Shown: positions 1-10,529 of the stretch, in pieces
Numbering within the stretch: position 1 is the stretch's first letter
Layout of the letters: every line of letters begins with the position of its first letter
Assembly: GCA_951213105.1 (NCBI GenBank)
Contig: OX578134.1
Coordinates: 138,979,793-139,043,792 of the forward strand
DNA from: Amaurobius ferox
Lineage: Eukaryota > Arthropoda > Arachnida > Araneae > Amaurobiidae
Length of the DNA stretch: 64,000 bases
Reading direction: 5' to 3'
Notes under the pieces: model-generated
Databases searched by the model: none
Told to the model about the DNA's origin: nothing
The model's input: only the letters and a program-made list of their open reading frames with translations
Position numbers and translations under genes: made by a program

Positions 1-134
1 ATAAAACCTTTTCCATGAGTAAGAGGCATCGAGCTCCATATCGAACCTGTAAAGCAATACCCTTAAAACAGCTACGTTGAGAACTACGAGAATCTCATGA
101 CATAGCAAATACTAACATTCCATTCGTGCCTCAT

Positions 135-1134
135 TACTTTCCTTATATACATAATGTATAAGGACAGTATTGTGACGGGGTCGAAAATTCGAAATCGAGT
201 TTTCGACGGGAGAGCACGTTTCAAGCATCCCTGATCACGAATCAAACATTTTTGAAGTGATGTCTGTGTGTGTGTGTGTGTGAAAGTATGTGTGTGTGTG
301 TGTGTGTGTGTGAAAGTATGTGTGTGTGTGAAATATGTGTGTGTGAGAAATATGTGTGTGTGTGTGTCAGTGAGCCTGTGGAGACGATAACTGATGAACG
401 AATGGACCGATTCGAACCAAATTTGGTACAAAAATCACAATCCGTAAACACTGGAAGTATATTGTTTTTATACGTAATCGAATGTTCAGAACCCCCCTAA
501 ATTTTCGAGTAAAATTTTGAAAACATCGTCAAAAAATCAAAACCGCTAATAAAGTTACGCAAATAGACATTTCTTATGTAATTCTTCATTAGAAAACGAT
601 TGACATAAATTTTAGAACGCTAACATGAACCTTTCTCGAGATATTGCACATTTTTCAAAAAAATTATTAAAAGGTCATATAAAATGAAAAAAAAAATATT
701 TCCTATTGAGAAACATGTTCACTTTTCATATGTAATACCATGCGATAAATTGGGTGACATCATTCTCGTAGATCTAGCTCGTTCCATTCATGAAAAAAGA
801 TACTTTGAGTAATACTTTTGAATTTGAACGCCAATAGTCATTTTTCTGTTGTAAGAACAACTTATTTCTTCGTCCATAACGCTTGGCGAAATTTTGGCGA
901 CAAATTTGGCGGAATGTCGCCAACTTGGCGACTTTTTGAAATGTTGCCAAATAAACGAAAATCTCCCCAAATGGATAAAAATGACGCTAAATCAATGAAA
1001 ATGACGACTATTTGTCGAAAATTCAATATCTTGGAAAGAATATTAGTATTCACTATAAGAAAAACCTATTTATTTTACTGTAAAAGTAGTAAATTCATTA
1101 CATTATATAATGAAAGTCATGTGTTGCCCACATG
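135..1134 (+). mobile_element. Interspersed repeat family A, copy 1 (non-autonomous)
   Basis: A non-coding repeat of about 0.9-1 kb found four times in this window (also at about 7170-8090, 13284-13855 and 43495-44418). It opens with a terminal hairpin (TACTTTCCTTATATAC followed by its inverse, ending AAGGA-AGTA), then a GTCGAAAATTCGAA / GTTTTCGACGGGAG block, a (TG)n array, a TCTCGAGATATTGCAC block, a TTGGCGA-rich block and a GGAAAGTCATGTGTTGCCC end. The motif ACTTTCCTTATATA is present in inverse at both ends, so it resembles a MITE-like element. This copy carries extra TG repeats at both ends. No protein is encoded. The class is inferred from dispersion and shared ends only. Confidence 0.75.
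262..368. repeat. (TG)n microsatellite inside family A
   Basis: Runs of TG broken by GAAAGTATG and GAAATATG interruptions. The shorter (TG)n of the family A copy at 43.6 kb lies at the same internal position, so expansion happened after insertion. Open frames here encode only Cys-Val or Thr-His repeats. Confidence 0.9.
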
Positions 1135-1150
1135 TGTGTGTGTGTGTGTA

Positions 1151-1537
1151 TAAATATTTTTGTCAAGAATCTTACCGATTCTTCCATTAGTCTCCGCCAT
1201 CAATATGTGGTCTCAAACCAACCGTGGACATGTGAACTCACAAAGTGGCGCAAACCACCAGGTTGACTCAAATGCAGCGATTTTAAAGTTAAAATATAAA
1301 TTCGTCATAAACTTAAATTTCAATTTTAAACTATATTACATGACATTTAACACGACTACAGATTTACAGACAGATGTATTGAGTGTATAGGATTTAAAAG
1401 TTACGAAATAAGTTACCATTTTATGTGGATCTTTTTCTGAAAATAGCTGACTTTTATTTTTTCTAACGTTTTATAGTTTTATACATGTCAAATTTAAACA
1501 TCTGAAGTCAGTCATCGATATTTTTCACATTTCTAAA
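1151..1537. other. AT-rich spacer
   Basis: No coding, RNA or repeat structure recognised between family A and the Tc1-like element. Confidence 0.5.
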
Positions 1538-1539
1538 TA

Positions 1540-3064
1540 CACTGGCTCCCAAAAGTTAAGCACGGACAGTATAAAACAACAAAAATGGAATGGTAAAGCT
1601 TTAGTTAACTCAAAAGTGTACAGGAAGGTAGCAAATGTGTTTATGCATTAAGGAAAACAAGAATTATGTACAAAGATGAAAGAAAATGACTTTTCGTAAG
1701 TTATACGATGACGTCGCATTTGTATCATTAACAAAATGATGTTTAAAGACAAACAATCCAAACAAAACTTACATTAATATGATATGTGACCACCACGGAC
1801 CTCGCCACAAACTTTACAACGACTTTATATGCTTTCAATTAGGTAATCAATCATCGCAGATGCAAGCAAGAGCTATTCCTCCAATAGGGTAATTTCCAGC
1901 TCTTTGAGACTGGCTTGAGGAAGTAAACGTCCAGAGACAGCACGCTGGAGACCATCCCAAAGTCTTTCAATGGAATTAAGGTCGGTAGAATACGCCGGCC
2001 ACTCCATACGAGAAATGCCCTCAGTTTCCAGACATTCGTCAACGATTTTAGTTCGATGGGGTCGGGCGTTATCGTCCATAAGTATGTAATCAGGACCAAC
2101 TGCTGCAGCGTAGAATCCTGAAATAGTGTTTAGGACTTCACCCGATTGTCGCGCTGCTGTCACAGAACTGCCTTTAAAGATGTGCAGCTGTGTGTGATAT
2201 CCTATTGAAATTCCTGCCTACACTGCTACCTCTGAATGCGTAATGTTCGATAATGTTTTTGACCTGGTTGCGTATGCATCGTGCTCTCCAGACACTTACA
2301 CGCGTGTCATCTGATTCCAGGGCAAATCGGGACTCGTCTGTGAACAGGACGTTGTACCGATCTGAGACAGTCCAATTGACATGTTGACGGCACCACTTTA
2401 ATCCTGCCCCTCTGGTTTGGACGGTTAGAAGAATACAAAATGTTGTACTCGGGCGTACAGTCTCTTCATGTGGAGCCTTCGGCGCATAGTACTGTCAAAT
2501 ATTGTCTTATCAAGTGCCGCTGAAACCATGGATGTAACAGTTGTGGAGGTCATACGTCAATTCCGCTTGGCTACTGTAGCAATATATCAATCATCAGATG
2601 GGGTGGTAACCCTTAGACGACCGGGAACAGGTATTCGGACAACTGTTTTACTTTTTTGGAATTGTTTCCATAATAGAGAAATTACCGAATGATCAAAGCC
2701 AAAGAAAATAGCGACATCTTTGATTGACTGTCCTACGTTAATACGTCCGACAGCATGCCAGCGCTCACTGTCTGTCATTCGTCTTCTTTCAACCATTGAA
2801 GAATATCATCAAAAATAATCCTACAAAGTTTACAAACACTTCGTATCAGCATTTAAATGCACCATCTCAAACCTTTCAGAATGCTGGCCTCTTCAACGAC
2901 TGCCTAATTAGCATATATTCGGACAGTCAATCGTGATTGGCTGTAACATACGATATTTGCATACTGTCATTTACACCCACAGCGATTTTCAGCTACTGAA
3001 AAATTCAAATGCTCTTTCGAAAAATGAATATTTGCATTGCGTGCTTAACTTTTGGAAGTCAGTG
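1540..3064 (-). mobile_element. Tc1-like transposon, family 1, complete but inactive
   Basis: Left end CACTGGCTCCCAAAAGTTAA and right end (reverse complement) CACTGACTTCCAAAAGTTAA form terminal inverted repeats of about 26 bp. A TA dinucleotide lies immediately outside each end (1538-1539 and 3065-3066), the target duplication expected of Tc1/mariner transposons. The length of 1525 bp is normal for Tc1. The transposase lies on the - strand and is broken. A second, 3'-truncated copy of the family is at 27435-28405 on the + strand. Confidence 0.9.
1873..2796 (-). pseudogene. Tc1-like (DD34E) transposase, frame-disrupted
   Basis: Remnant of a cut-and-paste DNA transposase. The N-terminal reading frame starts at 2796 (MVERRRMTDSERWHAVG...) and carries the helix-turn-helix DNA-binding region typical of Tc1 transposases (QSIKDVAIFFGFDHSVISLL), then hits a stop at about 2587. 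The first catalytic Asp is visible in the motif LFTDESRFALESDD near 2310-2350. A separate frame at 1873-2163 carries the second Asp (MDDNARPH) and the catalytic Glu (DLNSIERLWD), with exactly 34 residues between them. At least two frame changes or stops separate the blocks, so no functional protein can be made. An intact family member would be about 340 residues. Confidence 0.88.
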
Positions 3065-3160
3065 TACTTGCTGCCAACAAAATAATTGCTCAATGAGTAA
3101 AATGCTTTCTTTGCGAATGATAATAAAAACTTCAGCAATGTATATAAGCACAAATAACAA

Positions 3161-3217
3161 AATGCATCATACATATGTTTCGAGGATACGCTGTATCCAC
3201 TTCGTCAGTGCAGGAGA
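3161..3217 (-). ncRNA. Hammerhead-ribozyme-like motif (type I, minimal)
   Basis: On the - strand the order is CUGACGA, a spacer A, a stem II of about 8 bp (GTGGATAC with GTATCCTC, one mismatch, loop AGC), GAAA, a self-complementary stem III ACATATGT ending in GUA (expected cleavage after the A), then a short stem I (TGCA upstream, TGATGCA downstream). These are the conserved core elements of a type I hammerhead with a very short palindromic stem III, a form known from Penelope-like and other retroelements. Deviation: one extra A between CUGACGA and stem II compared with the textbook core. It is the inverted partner of the motif at 3318-3372. Self-cleavage is not shown. Confidence 0.55.
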
Positions 3218-3317
3218 ACCATCAAACTCGAATACCAAAATAGAATATGCGCAAATAAAAGAAACAGAAGGGACTATATATGCAAGATCTGGATTAAAAG
3301 CTCAGATTTGCCGTTTC

Positions 3318-3372
3318 TCTTGCACTGATGAAGTGGATCCAGAGTATCCACGAAACAGCTGTATGCTGAATT
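3318..3372 (+). ncRNA. Hammerhead-ribozyme-like motif (type I, minimal)
   Basis: Core CUGAUGA at 3325-3331, one extra A, stem II GTGGAT/ATCCAC (3333-3338 with 3346-3351, perfect 6 bp, loop CCAGAGT), GAAA at 3352-3355, palindromic stem III ACAGCTGT (3355-3362), expected cleavage after A3363, and a 3-bp stem I (GCA with TGC). Together with the inverted copy 100 bp upstream it suggests the inverted pseudo-LTR remnant of a Penelope-like element. No reverse transcriptase is visible nearby. Confidence 0.6.
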
Positions 3373-3447
3373 ATTGTGTTATTTGCATACGCTGCTCAAG
3401 TTCCCCTTTAAAATAATTTTTGTTTCCACTGTGTATTGATCCAGCTA

Positions 3448-3505
3448 TTTTTGTGTGATGTAGCATTTTTATGTGATGTAGTATTTTGGTGTGATGAGCA
3501 ATATT
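3448..3505. repeat. Short tandem repeat, unit about 18 bp
   Basis: About three degenerate copies of TTTTTATGTGATGTAGTA. No function suggested. Confidence 0.5.
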
Positions 3506-3509
3506 TTGT

Positions 3510-5680
3510 AGAATTGGTATTCTTTGATTTTTATAGATTATGCTTTAATTGTTTATCAGTAGCATGGGTTACTAGTTTTGAATGATATTTTCATCAGATG
3601 TAGACTTGCAGAAAAAATTGCATTATATATGAAGAAAGTAATAAAAATGTAATCTTGTCAGAGAAAAATAAGATACAAAAAGAAAAGATTATCAGAATAT
3701 TCAATTCACGTTTTAATGCGGAGCAGAATCTCATGAATTCTATTACATATTGTAATAACATTTTCTTTGAAGTTGAAGTATGCTATGAAAAATACTTAAT
3801 AAAATTTGCAAACTGTTAGCCTAATATTTTATTTAAATGTAAGATTTTTCGGTTTATTTTATTATCGGTCAATTTTATTAAAATATTATAAAATACAGTT
3901 AACTTTGATCAAATATTAGAAAAAGCATGGAAAATTGCAGTTTTTATTTCTTATATATTTTACTGAAGTAACTTTAATTAAAATGGAGTTTTAATCAAAA
4001 TATATAATTAAGAAAATACATGCATTACGGAGTTGTTGTGTTTGCGGCATAAATTATATCATTAGAAGAAGATGGTTGAGCAACAAAATTTTATTTAATA
4101 AGTACATATATGTAGTAACTGCAATATTCTACCAAATTTACCCAACTGCGAGCTCACTTACCTTAGCTAAAAAACAATACATTGCTCATTAAGTACAGAA
4201 TTTATCTTTTAGCCAATATTTATTAAACACTCATTTCTAATTATGTATATAGTTATAAGAGCCCTTACTTCTTAATGATTCCAAGATACTCGTTGATTGA
4301 ATTATTTATAGAAGTGACCCAGGAGGCTCGAATTCGAGACCTGAACTCTGATCGAAACACTGCGAGGAATTACACTTGACCATTTGCACATAAGTGGTTG
4401 GCACATACTTTTTGTATAGTTGAACTGCATTGAGGTCTTGTCGAGGAGATCCGGCACAACTCTTGCATTGAAATATCAGCAGCAAATTTATTATATCAAC
4501 ATCGTTTCAATACTGTCGTCGTCAATTTTTTGGAGCGACCTCATCACTCGAAATTTTGTCAGAATATCGCCTAGTGCTTTGTTCTTTTTTATATCGCCTC
4601 ATTCTTTTTGCTAGGAAATCGCATCTGTTCCATGCTACTGCGAAATACGCCTTTCCCTACTTTCATTGGCCTTGTTTTTGTGCGATGTTGGGGCCCATCT
4701 TGATCGGATCCTATGTAGCTTGCGACAGTCTCATTCGGAAGTATCGTTTACGCCCAATATAGCCATCGTGATTTTTTCCAGCTTCTGATGTGATGGATGT
4801 ATGGGTCTTAAACTTCTCCGAGTAAAATTATCAACCTTGACGTCACTCGTCTGAGTTCTTTGTTCACAGACTTAAAATTACCTAAATAGTCTTACTGTGT
4901 CATTTTTAAGACCACGTTATTAAATTAGAAATTTATGTATTTAGCTTTATTATTATCATTCAATATTTTTGCCATTTGTAGTTAGCTGTGACTATGGTGT
5001 ATATGTCGTTTCACAGGCCAATTGAAACAAGAGCTATTTTTTGTTCAAGTGTGTAGTGTACAATTAAAAAGTAAATACACAGGTCAACGAAGGAGGCTGC
5101 TAGATATTAAAAAGAAGAAAATACCCTTGTAAAACATGTGCAGTTCATTCCCTGGCATTATCGTTGTGGCACTTAATAATGGGGAAATTAAATCTGTATG
5201 AAATATTTAAAAGAAATAAACTCTTATCACTTCTGAGTTAGCGGTGAACAGCCACATTAAATATAAGCATACTGTATCATAGATAGAAAAGAAATTGTTC
5301 GATTTCAACTCAATTCAACTTAAGGAATCGTAGTAAATATTTAGGAGATATCAAAAATTTTAAAGTTCTATTTTGAAAAAACAAAAACAAAAAATGCGGA
5401 CAAGAAATTTTGTTTTGGGTCAAAAGTTATCCGTCTTGGTAATTTTAGTTTCAAGACAAAATATTTAAATGCGATCATTTTATTTCTAAAAAACACAAAT
5501 AAAATAAAAGTATTTACTGCTTTAACCACACCTTTATTTTCACAATATTATTTTTTCCCGTCAGTATTATAACATTCTTACTAACTAAAAGCTACTTGCT
5601 AAATTAAAACGTCTGCACGCAGGAAAACAATTAAAACTGCATTATGCGAGAATAATAACCTGCGTACGGTTAGTTAATAG
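3510..5680. other. AT-rich non-coding stretch
   Basis: No gene recognised. A less AT-rich patch at about 4300-4860 has short frames on both strands but no family I can name; it may be an old transposon fragment. Confidence 0.4.
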
Positions 5681-5689
5681 AACGGTTTA

Positions 5690-5830
5690 TGTATGTACAT
5701 AAATTTCGTTGTAGCATGTTACTCCCTTGTAATAAAAATTTTTACCTTTTCTCTTTTTTCACATTTTCTATGTGCATACGAAGGTCAGGAATAGTAATTT
5801 TAATACGAAATCTTTTTAATGACTACAATT
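5690..5830. repeat. Family B-related fragment
   Basis: Shares TGTACATAAATTTC-TTGTA, a CCTTGTAA block and a CACATTTTC/ATACGAAG block in the same order with 21510-21600. It lacks a clear copy of the family's palindromic core. Confidence 0.35.
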
Positions 5831-6062
5831 AACTATTTTTAAACTATTTTATATGATTATTTTGATATATTTCACACGATTGTATTATTTTTAATTATGC
5901 TACATGATTAAAGATATTACAAAAATAATCAGATGATTGTCTATGGTAATGTTTACTAACATTAAAATATTTCTGTCTAATACACAAAATGGAAAATTCG
6001 AATATAGGTTTATCAGTGAAATATCGCTTAAACTACGCAATCAAATTTTATGTTTTTTTCAG

Positions 6063-6140
6063 GTGATGAGGCGACACCCAAGAAATATTATGATCTAAGT
6101 TTTATGATCCTAAAGTGAAATGATGAATAACGGGAATAAA
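6063..6140 (+). other. Weak candidate 3'-terminal exon
   Basis: A pyrimidine-rich acceptor ending TTTTTTTCAG at 6062 is followed by an open frame reading DEATPKKYYDLSFMILK, a TGA stop at 6116-6118 and an AATAAA polyadenylation-type signal at 6135-6140. The order of acceptor, frame, stop and signal fits a terminal exon, but the frame is only 17 codons long and no upstream exon is seen. It could easily be chance in AT-rich DNA. Confidence 0.2.
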
Positions 6141-6149
6141 ATAAAGACT

Positions 6150-7165
6150 TTCAGTATAGTAGCATAAATAATTGTTTGCATATGTTTCTCTTTCGCTTCT
6201 CTCTGCATTGGTGTGAAAATTGTTCCTAAAGTGAAAACAATGTTATTGTTTTCCGAAATATAGCATATAAAATAGAGATTGAAGCAGTTTTAAACAGATG
6301 AAGAATATTTTATTATAAATAATATAAATTTAGTTAAAAAGCAAAATTTTATTGATATAGTTGTACGTAAAAGCAGAATTAATTTTATTTTAAATAAAAT
6401 CTCGGCGAGTTATTCAGGAGAAAAATAGAATTATCAAATTACAACTGACACTGTTTGTTTCTAATTTCATTTCATTTTACCAATATTCTCTTTTTGGAAT
6501 TTATTATTTTTGATTTGATCTACTTTAGTTTGTTCATTCACGCATAAAACAAATATTTTATTTATGTATAAAGAAATTTGCTATTTTTGTAAAACCGTTG
6601 ATTCTCAAAGTCCATTCATCTGGCGCTAGTAATTATCTGATTGTTAAGCTTTAATCAATATATTAACACTAGATGTTAAGCTCTTCATATGATGAGGAGC
6701 TCTTATTCAAAATTATCTTTCCCGCTGCACGCCCGCAGTTTGTTCACATCTAATATCCTTTAACAATTTCCGACCACGTACTTATAGCGATCAATAACAT
6801 TAATTATATGATATTTTATCAAAACATTATAGAACCCCTTTATGTAACCTGATTCATTTATCCCTAGATCGTTTTAAGAACGAAATTGTCTTAAGAACAA
6901 TTGTATTTTGAATCAATAATATTCAACCCCACAAAGCGAAAGGGATTATGAGATAAATTGGACTTGCCCAGATATTAAATTTTTGTCCATTTGGCACCAT
7001 ATTAAAACAATCGCCAACTTAGGGATGTTTCGCCAGATTTCTAATCAATTGTAAAATATAAATGTAAAAAGATAAATCCTCTTACTATAGAATTATTAAA
7101 TTTTGGTATGTGCCAAACTTGTTTATAACTTTCTCGAATTGACAATTAAATAACTATTTAAAAAT
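6150..7165. other. AT-rich non-coding stretch
   Basis: Nothing recognised on either strand. Confidence 0.5.
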
Positions 7166-7168
7166 AAT

Positions 7169-8090
7169 CTGATGTGGGCAGCACATGACTTTCCTTATAT
7201 AATGCAATGAATTTACTACTTTTACAGTAAAATAAAATTAGGTTGTTCTTATAGTAGATATTTATATTCTTTTCAAGATATTGAATTTTCGTCAATTAGT
7301 CGTCAATGTCATTGGTTTAGTGTCATTTTTATCCATTTGGCGAGATTTTCGTTAATTTGGCAACATTTTAAAAACTCGCCAAGTTGGTGACATCTCGCCA
7401 AATTCGTGGCCAAAATCGCGCCAAGCGTTATGGACGGAGAAATAAGTTATTCTTATAGTAGATAAATGACTGTTGGCGTTCAAATACAAAGTCTTAGTCA
7501 ACGTATCTTTTCTCAAGAATGGAACGAGCTAGATCCACGAGAATGATGTCACCAAATACATCGCATGATATTACATATGAAAAGTGAACATATTTCTCAA
7601 CAGTTAATATTTTTTTTTGAATTCTTGGAATTTTCGATAAATTTATTTGAAAAATGTGCAATGTCTTGAGAACAAACAGTTCATGCTAGCGGTCTAAAGT
7701 TTATTTCAATCGGTTCATCACATAAGAAATGTCTATTTGCGTAACGCGTAACTTTATTAAAGGTTTTGATTTTTTGATGATTTTTTTTAAATTTCACTCG
7801 AAAATTTAGAGGGTTCTGAACATCCGATTGTATTTGAAAACAATAGACTTCTAGTATTCACGGATTGTAATTTGTGTACTAAATTTCATTCGAACCGCAA
7901 CATTTGTTTGTGAGATATCATTTTCACAGACTCACTGATACACACACACACACACAGACATCACCTCAAATATGTTTGATTCGTGATTAGGGATGCCTGA
8001 AACGTGCTCTCCCGTCGAAAACTCGAATTCGAATTTTCGACCCCGTCACAATACTTTCCTTATGCATTATACTATATATAAGGAAAGTAA
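7169..8090 (-). mobile_element. Interspersed repeat family A, copy 2
   Basis: Reverse-oriented copy. It begins with the 3' end (TCTGATGTGGGCAGCACATG) and ends with the hairpin end (TTATGCATTATACTATATATAAGGAAAGTA). The TTGGCG-rich block, the ATCTCGTGGATCTAGCTCG-type block, a short (CA)n array and the TTTTCGACGGGAG block are all recognisable. Non-coding. Confidence 0.75.
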
Positions 8091-8487
8091 AAATATGTTC
8101 TTTAAAAACTGTATGAGATGTAGGAAAAGGGGAAGAGGACGAAATTCTAGTTCAGCTTCAATATCAAACTTCGAATGTCAACTTCCAGATATAAAAGCAA
8201 CGGTTATCTTGTAATATTTAATTTTCTCTGGACTGAGTCTCACCTACTTTGTGAAATAAAATACTGCTTCTGATGAAGAATGTAACAAAGCCTAGGTACT
8301 CAGCATGCATTTCTACATGATGCTGCAGGTATCTAAAGAAAATAATAATTTTCCAAATACATCAAATTTTAGATTACATCTTAAAAAATAAACAGTTGTG
8401 CTTGTGTCACATGCGGATATACAAATGGAGGAATAAATGTTTAGACTACATCTTAGTTCAAAAGAAATATTCCTGCTCACTATTCCA

Positions 8488-8662
8488 AAACTGACGACTT
8501 GAAGGCATTTGTTCTGTTCATCTGAATAATTTGAACGGCATTACCTCCTTTCCATCCCTACAGTATATGTTGTTGTACAGGGAAAGCATCGTTATAGGGC
8601 CGAAAATTAGAAATCGAATTTTCGACGGATCTACAGGTTTTAGTCATTCTAGGACACGAATG
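8488..8662 (+). repeat. 170-bp direct repeat, left copy
   Basis: Starts TGACGACTTGAAGGCATTTG and ends at GGACACGAAT. Nearly identical to 10354-10523, 1.87 kb downstream, with only a handful of substitutions. It contains a GGGCCGAAAATTAGAAATCGA / TTTTCGACGG block related to the 5' end of family A. The sequences beyond the repeat differ on the two sides. Confidence 0.8.
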
Positions 8663-9850
8663 TGATGAAGCAATTCCATATTTTTGATACGTAACCCTGG
8701 GAGGAAAAAGGGCAGTTGTAATGTACTTGAAATGTATATAATGGTTTTGGTATTATGTATATAAGCTATGCCTCTGCACAGACGAAATTGGGATTTTTGG
8801 CGCCTTTGGGTTGTATGCGCAGTTGACATGGATTGTAAATATTCAGATAATTAATTGCAGCAAAATGTCAAAGTTGAGCTACAAATCTCTGAAAATTTAT
8901 AGCCCTGTCCGGTGTGGCTCGCGTCGGGGTCCGATCCTTGGACCACCCGGTTTGTAGAAAGCCCTCTGGTTCTCGAATTTTAGTGGAGAGCATAAAAAAT
9001 GAGCGTCGCTTCGAAAACCAATGGTGTGAAGCAAAATTGGACCGCCTTTTTTATTGCGCTTGGGAAACAGTAAATGAGAATTCGGGAACTTCCTCTCTAT
9101 TTTTTTGTCGTTCCCCTCATCTTAAAATTTCTGAAAGTTTTTAGTAAAAATGTAAAAAACTTCCGACCCAATCTGATTTTCATGGAGAAAGGTCTCCTGG
9201 TTTCTTTTTGAGCACTTGTGTGAAGAATGCATCAGTGCAACGAAGTTAAGCGGCACTAGACGGCACATGTCGTACGGCAGTACATGCCAGTTTCACAGAA
9301 CCGGCGCTTTTTTACCTGACCAGGGGTACCATACTCTAGGGTAGCGCATATTTACCAAAAACAGCCTTTCATTTTGTTGCAGCCATGGCAGTGCTTAGTC
9401 ACAGCTATTAGAACGATGTCGACAGATTAGCCTAATCTTTCACGACAAAGGTACGTGGACGGAGTCTTGTAGGGGCATCAATCCCTGGCTCCTATGAAGT
9501 AGACGAAAGTCAACTGGGTGTCATCGAATGGATTCAGTGAGGTTCGTGGCAGATAATTTCTACTGAAACGTAATTGCTTTTGACTTATGGTAGCGCCTGT
9601 ACGCAAGTTCTCACGATCCGCTGGGCCTAAGCCAATGTTAAGAGGAGGAAAATTGAAGTGGACAGTGTGCCCATCTCCGTAATAATCCTTGTCTGAACTA
9701 TCGTCACCTGTTTAACCTCAACCGAGCTGCTCAGACTGACAGTGATTTTCATGAAACATCCAATACTGACCTAACCTTTCAAATAATCTTGCCACCCATT
9801 TCCAATGTGCAGAGCGATGGCTACCAGCACACATTTGAGTGACATTTCTT
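8663..9850. other. Less AT-rich interval without a recognisable gene
   Basis: Visibly richer in G and C than its surroundings, with short frames on both strands, the longest about 76 codons at 8914-9144. None shows a motif I can name. It may be a decayed element or an untranslated exon; nothing here decides between them. Confidence 0.35.
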
Positions 9851-10345
9851 CTGTAATGAAGGTATGGTAAATTATATTTGATTTTAAATGTTTTATGAGT
9901 GATGTGTAACAGTATTTTGATGTGATCTACAGTGTTTAAGGGTAACTATAAGCTTCATGGGATATTTGCCCAATGTATGTTCTTTTCTTTAAAAGCGATT
10001 AAATGCAAAATGTGGATAATTTAAAAAATACAAATTATTGTAAAATTAACCGTACACCCGAGCTCAAGTTGGGTAATTGAGAAGTAACTGTAAGTGTGTA
10101 TATTTGTCATTAGAGTTCATCGAGATTTCATGTGTTCTTTTAATAAATTGTTAAGTGGCCACAAAAAGGAAGTGACTCTTTAATTAGGGAATGCAATGTA
10201 TTTAGGTCCAATCGGACCCCACTATATGAAACACGGTTAAGCTGAGAGAAACTATTGGTGAGTAATATGTAGTGTATTTATGTGTTCTATTTTTGTATTT
10301 ATGTGTAAAATTCACCTCACCATATAGCCCACCGAGACGTAAACT
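9851..10345 (+). mobile_element. Possible solo-LTR-like segment (weak)
   Basis: The stretch ends just before TGGTGCCGTGAC at 10346-10357, which resembles the first internal bases after the LTR in some BEL/Pao elements. It contains an AATAAA signal near 10141. I see no second LTR, no protein frames and no certain 5' boundary, so this is a weak suggestion. Confidence 0.15.
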
Positions 10346-10353
10346 TGGTGCCG

Positions 10354-10523
10354 TGACGACTTGAAGGCATTTGTTCTGTTCATCTGAATAATTTGAACGG
10401 CATTTCCTCCTTTCTATCCCTACAGTATATGTTGTTGTACAGGGAAAGTATCGTTATAGGGCCGAAAATTAAAAATCGAATTTTCGACGGATCTACACGT
10501 TTTAGTCATTCTGGGACACGAAT
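10354..10523 (+). repeat. 170-bp direct repeat, right copy
   Basis: Near-identical partner of 8488-8662. Here it continues into TG-rich sequence (TGTGTGTGCGTGTCTG) as a family A-type element would, so this copy may be the original context and the left one the duplicate. Confidence 0.8.
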
Positions 10524-10529
10524 ACACAA

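Larger units (their letters stand above)
3161..3372. mobile_element. Inverted-repeat retroelement terminus carrying two hammerhead motifs
   Basis: Arms of about 50 bp (3168-3217 and 3319-3368) are inverted copies of each other, separated by about 100 bp of A-rich sequence. Both arms carry the hammerhead core. Penelope-like elements are known to carry such ribozymes in their terminal repeats, and their terminal repeats may be direct or inverted. Assignment to that class is inference from the ribozyme type. It lies about 100 bp beyond the right end of the Tc1-like element and is not part of it. Confidence 0.45.

Noticed and set aside
370..425. CTGATGA followed by a short hairpin (CGAAT/ATTCG) and GAAC in family A looked hammerhead-like
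   Set aside because: The GAAA box and stem III are missing, and the equivalent positions in other copies of the family do not keep CUGANGA. The similarity comes from a conserved non-ribozyme motif.
84..500. Open frames rich in Thr-His or Cys-Val
   Set aside because: Translations of the (TG)n array inside family A.
3009..3416. 135-codon open frame on the + strand
   Set aside because: It runs from the Tc1 terminal repeat across both hammerhead motifs, joining unrelated elements, and shows no protein motif.
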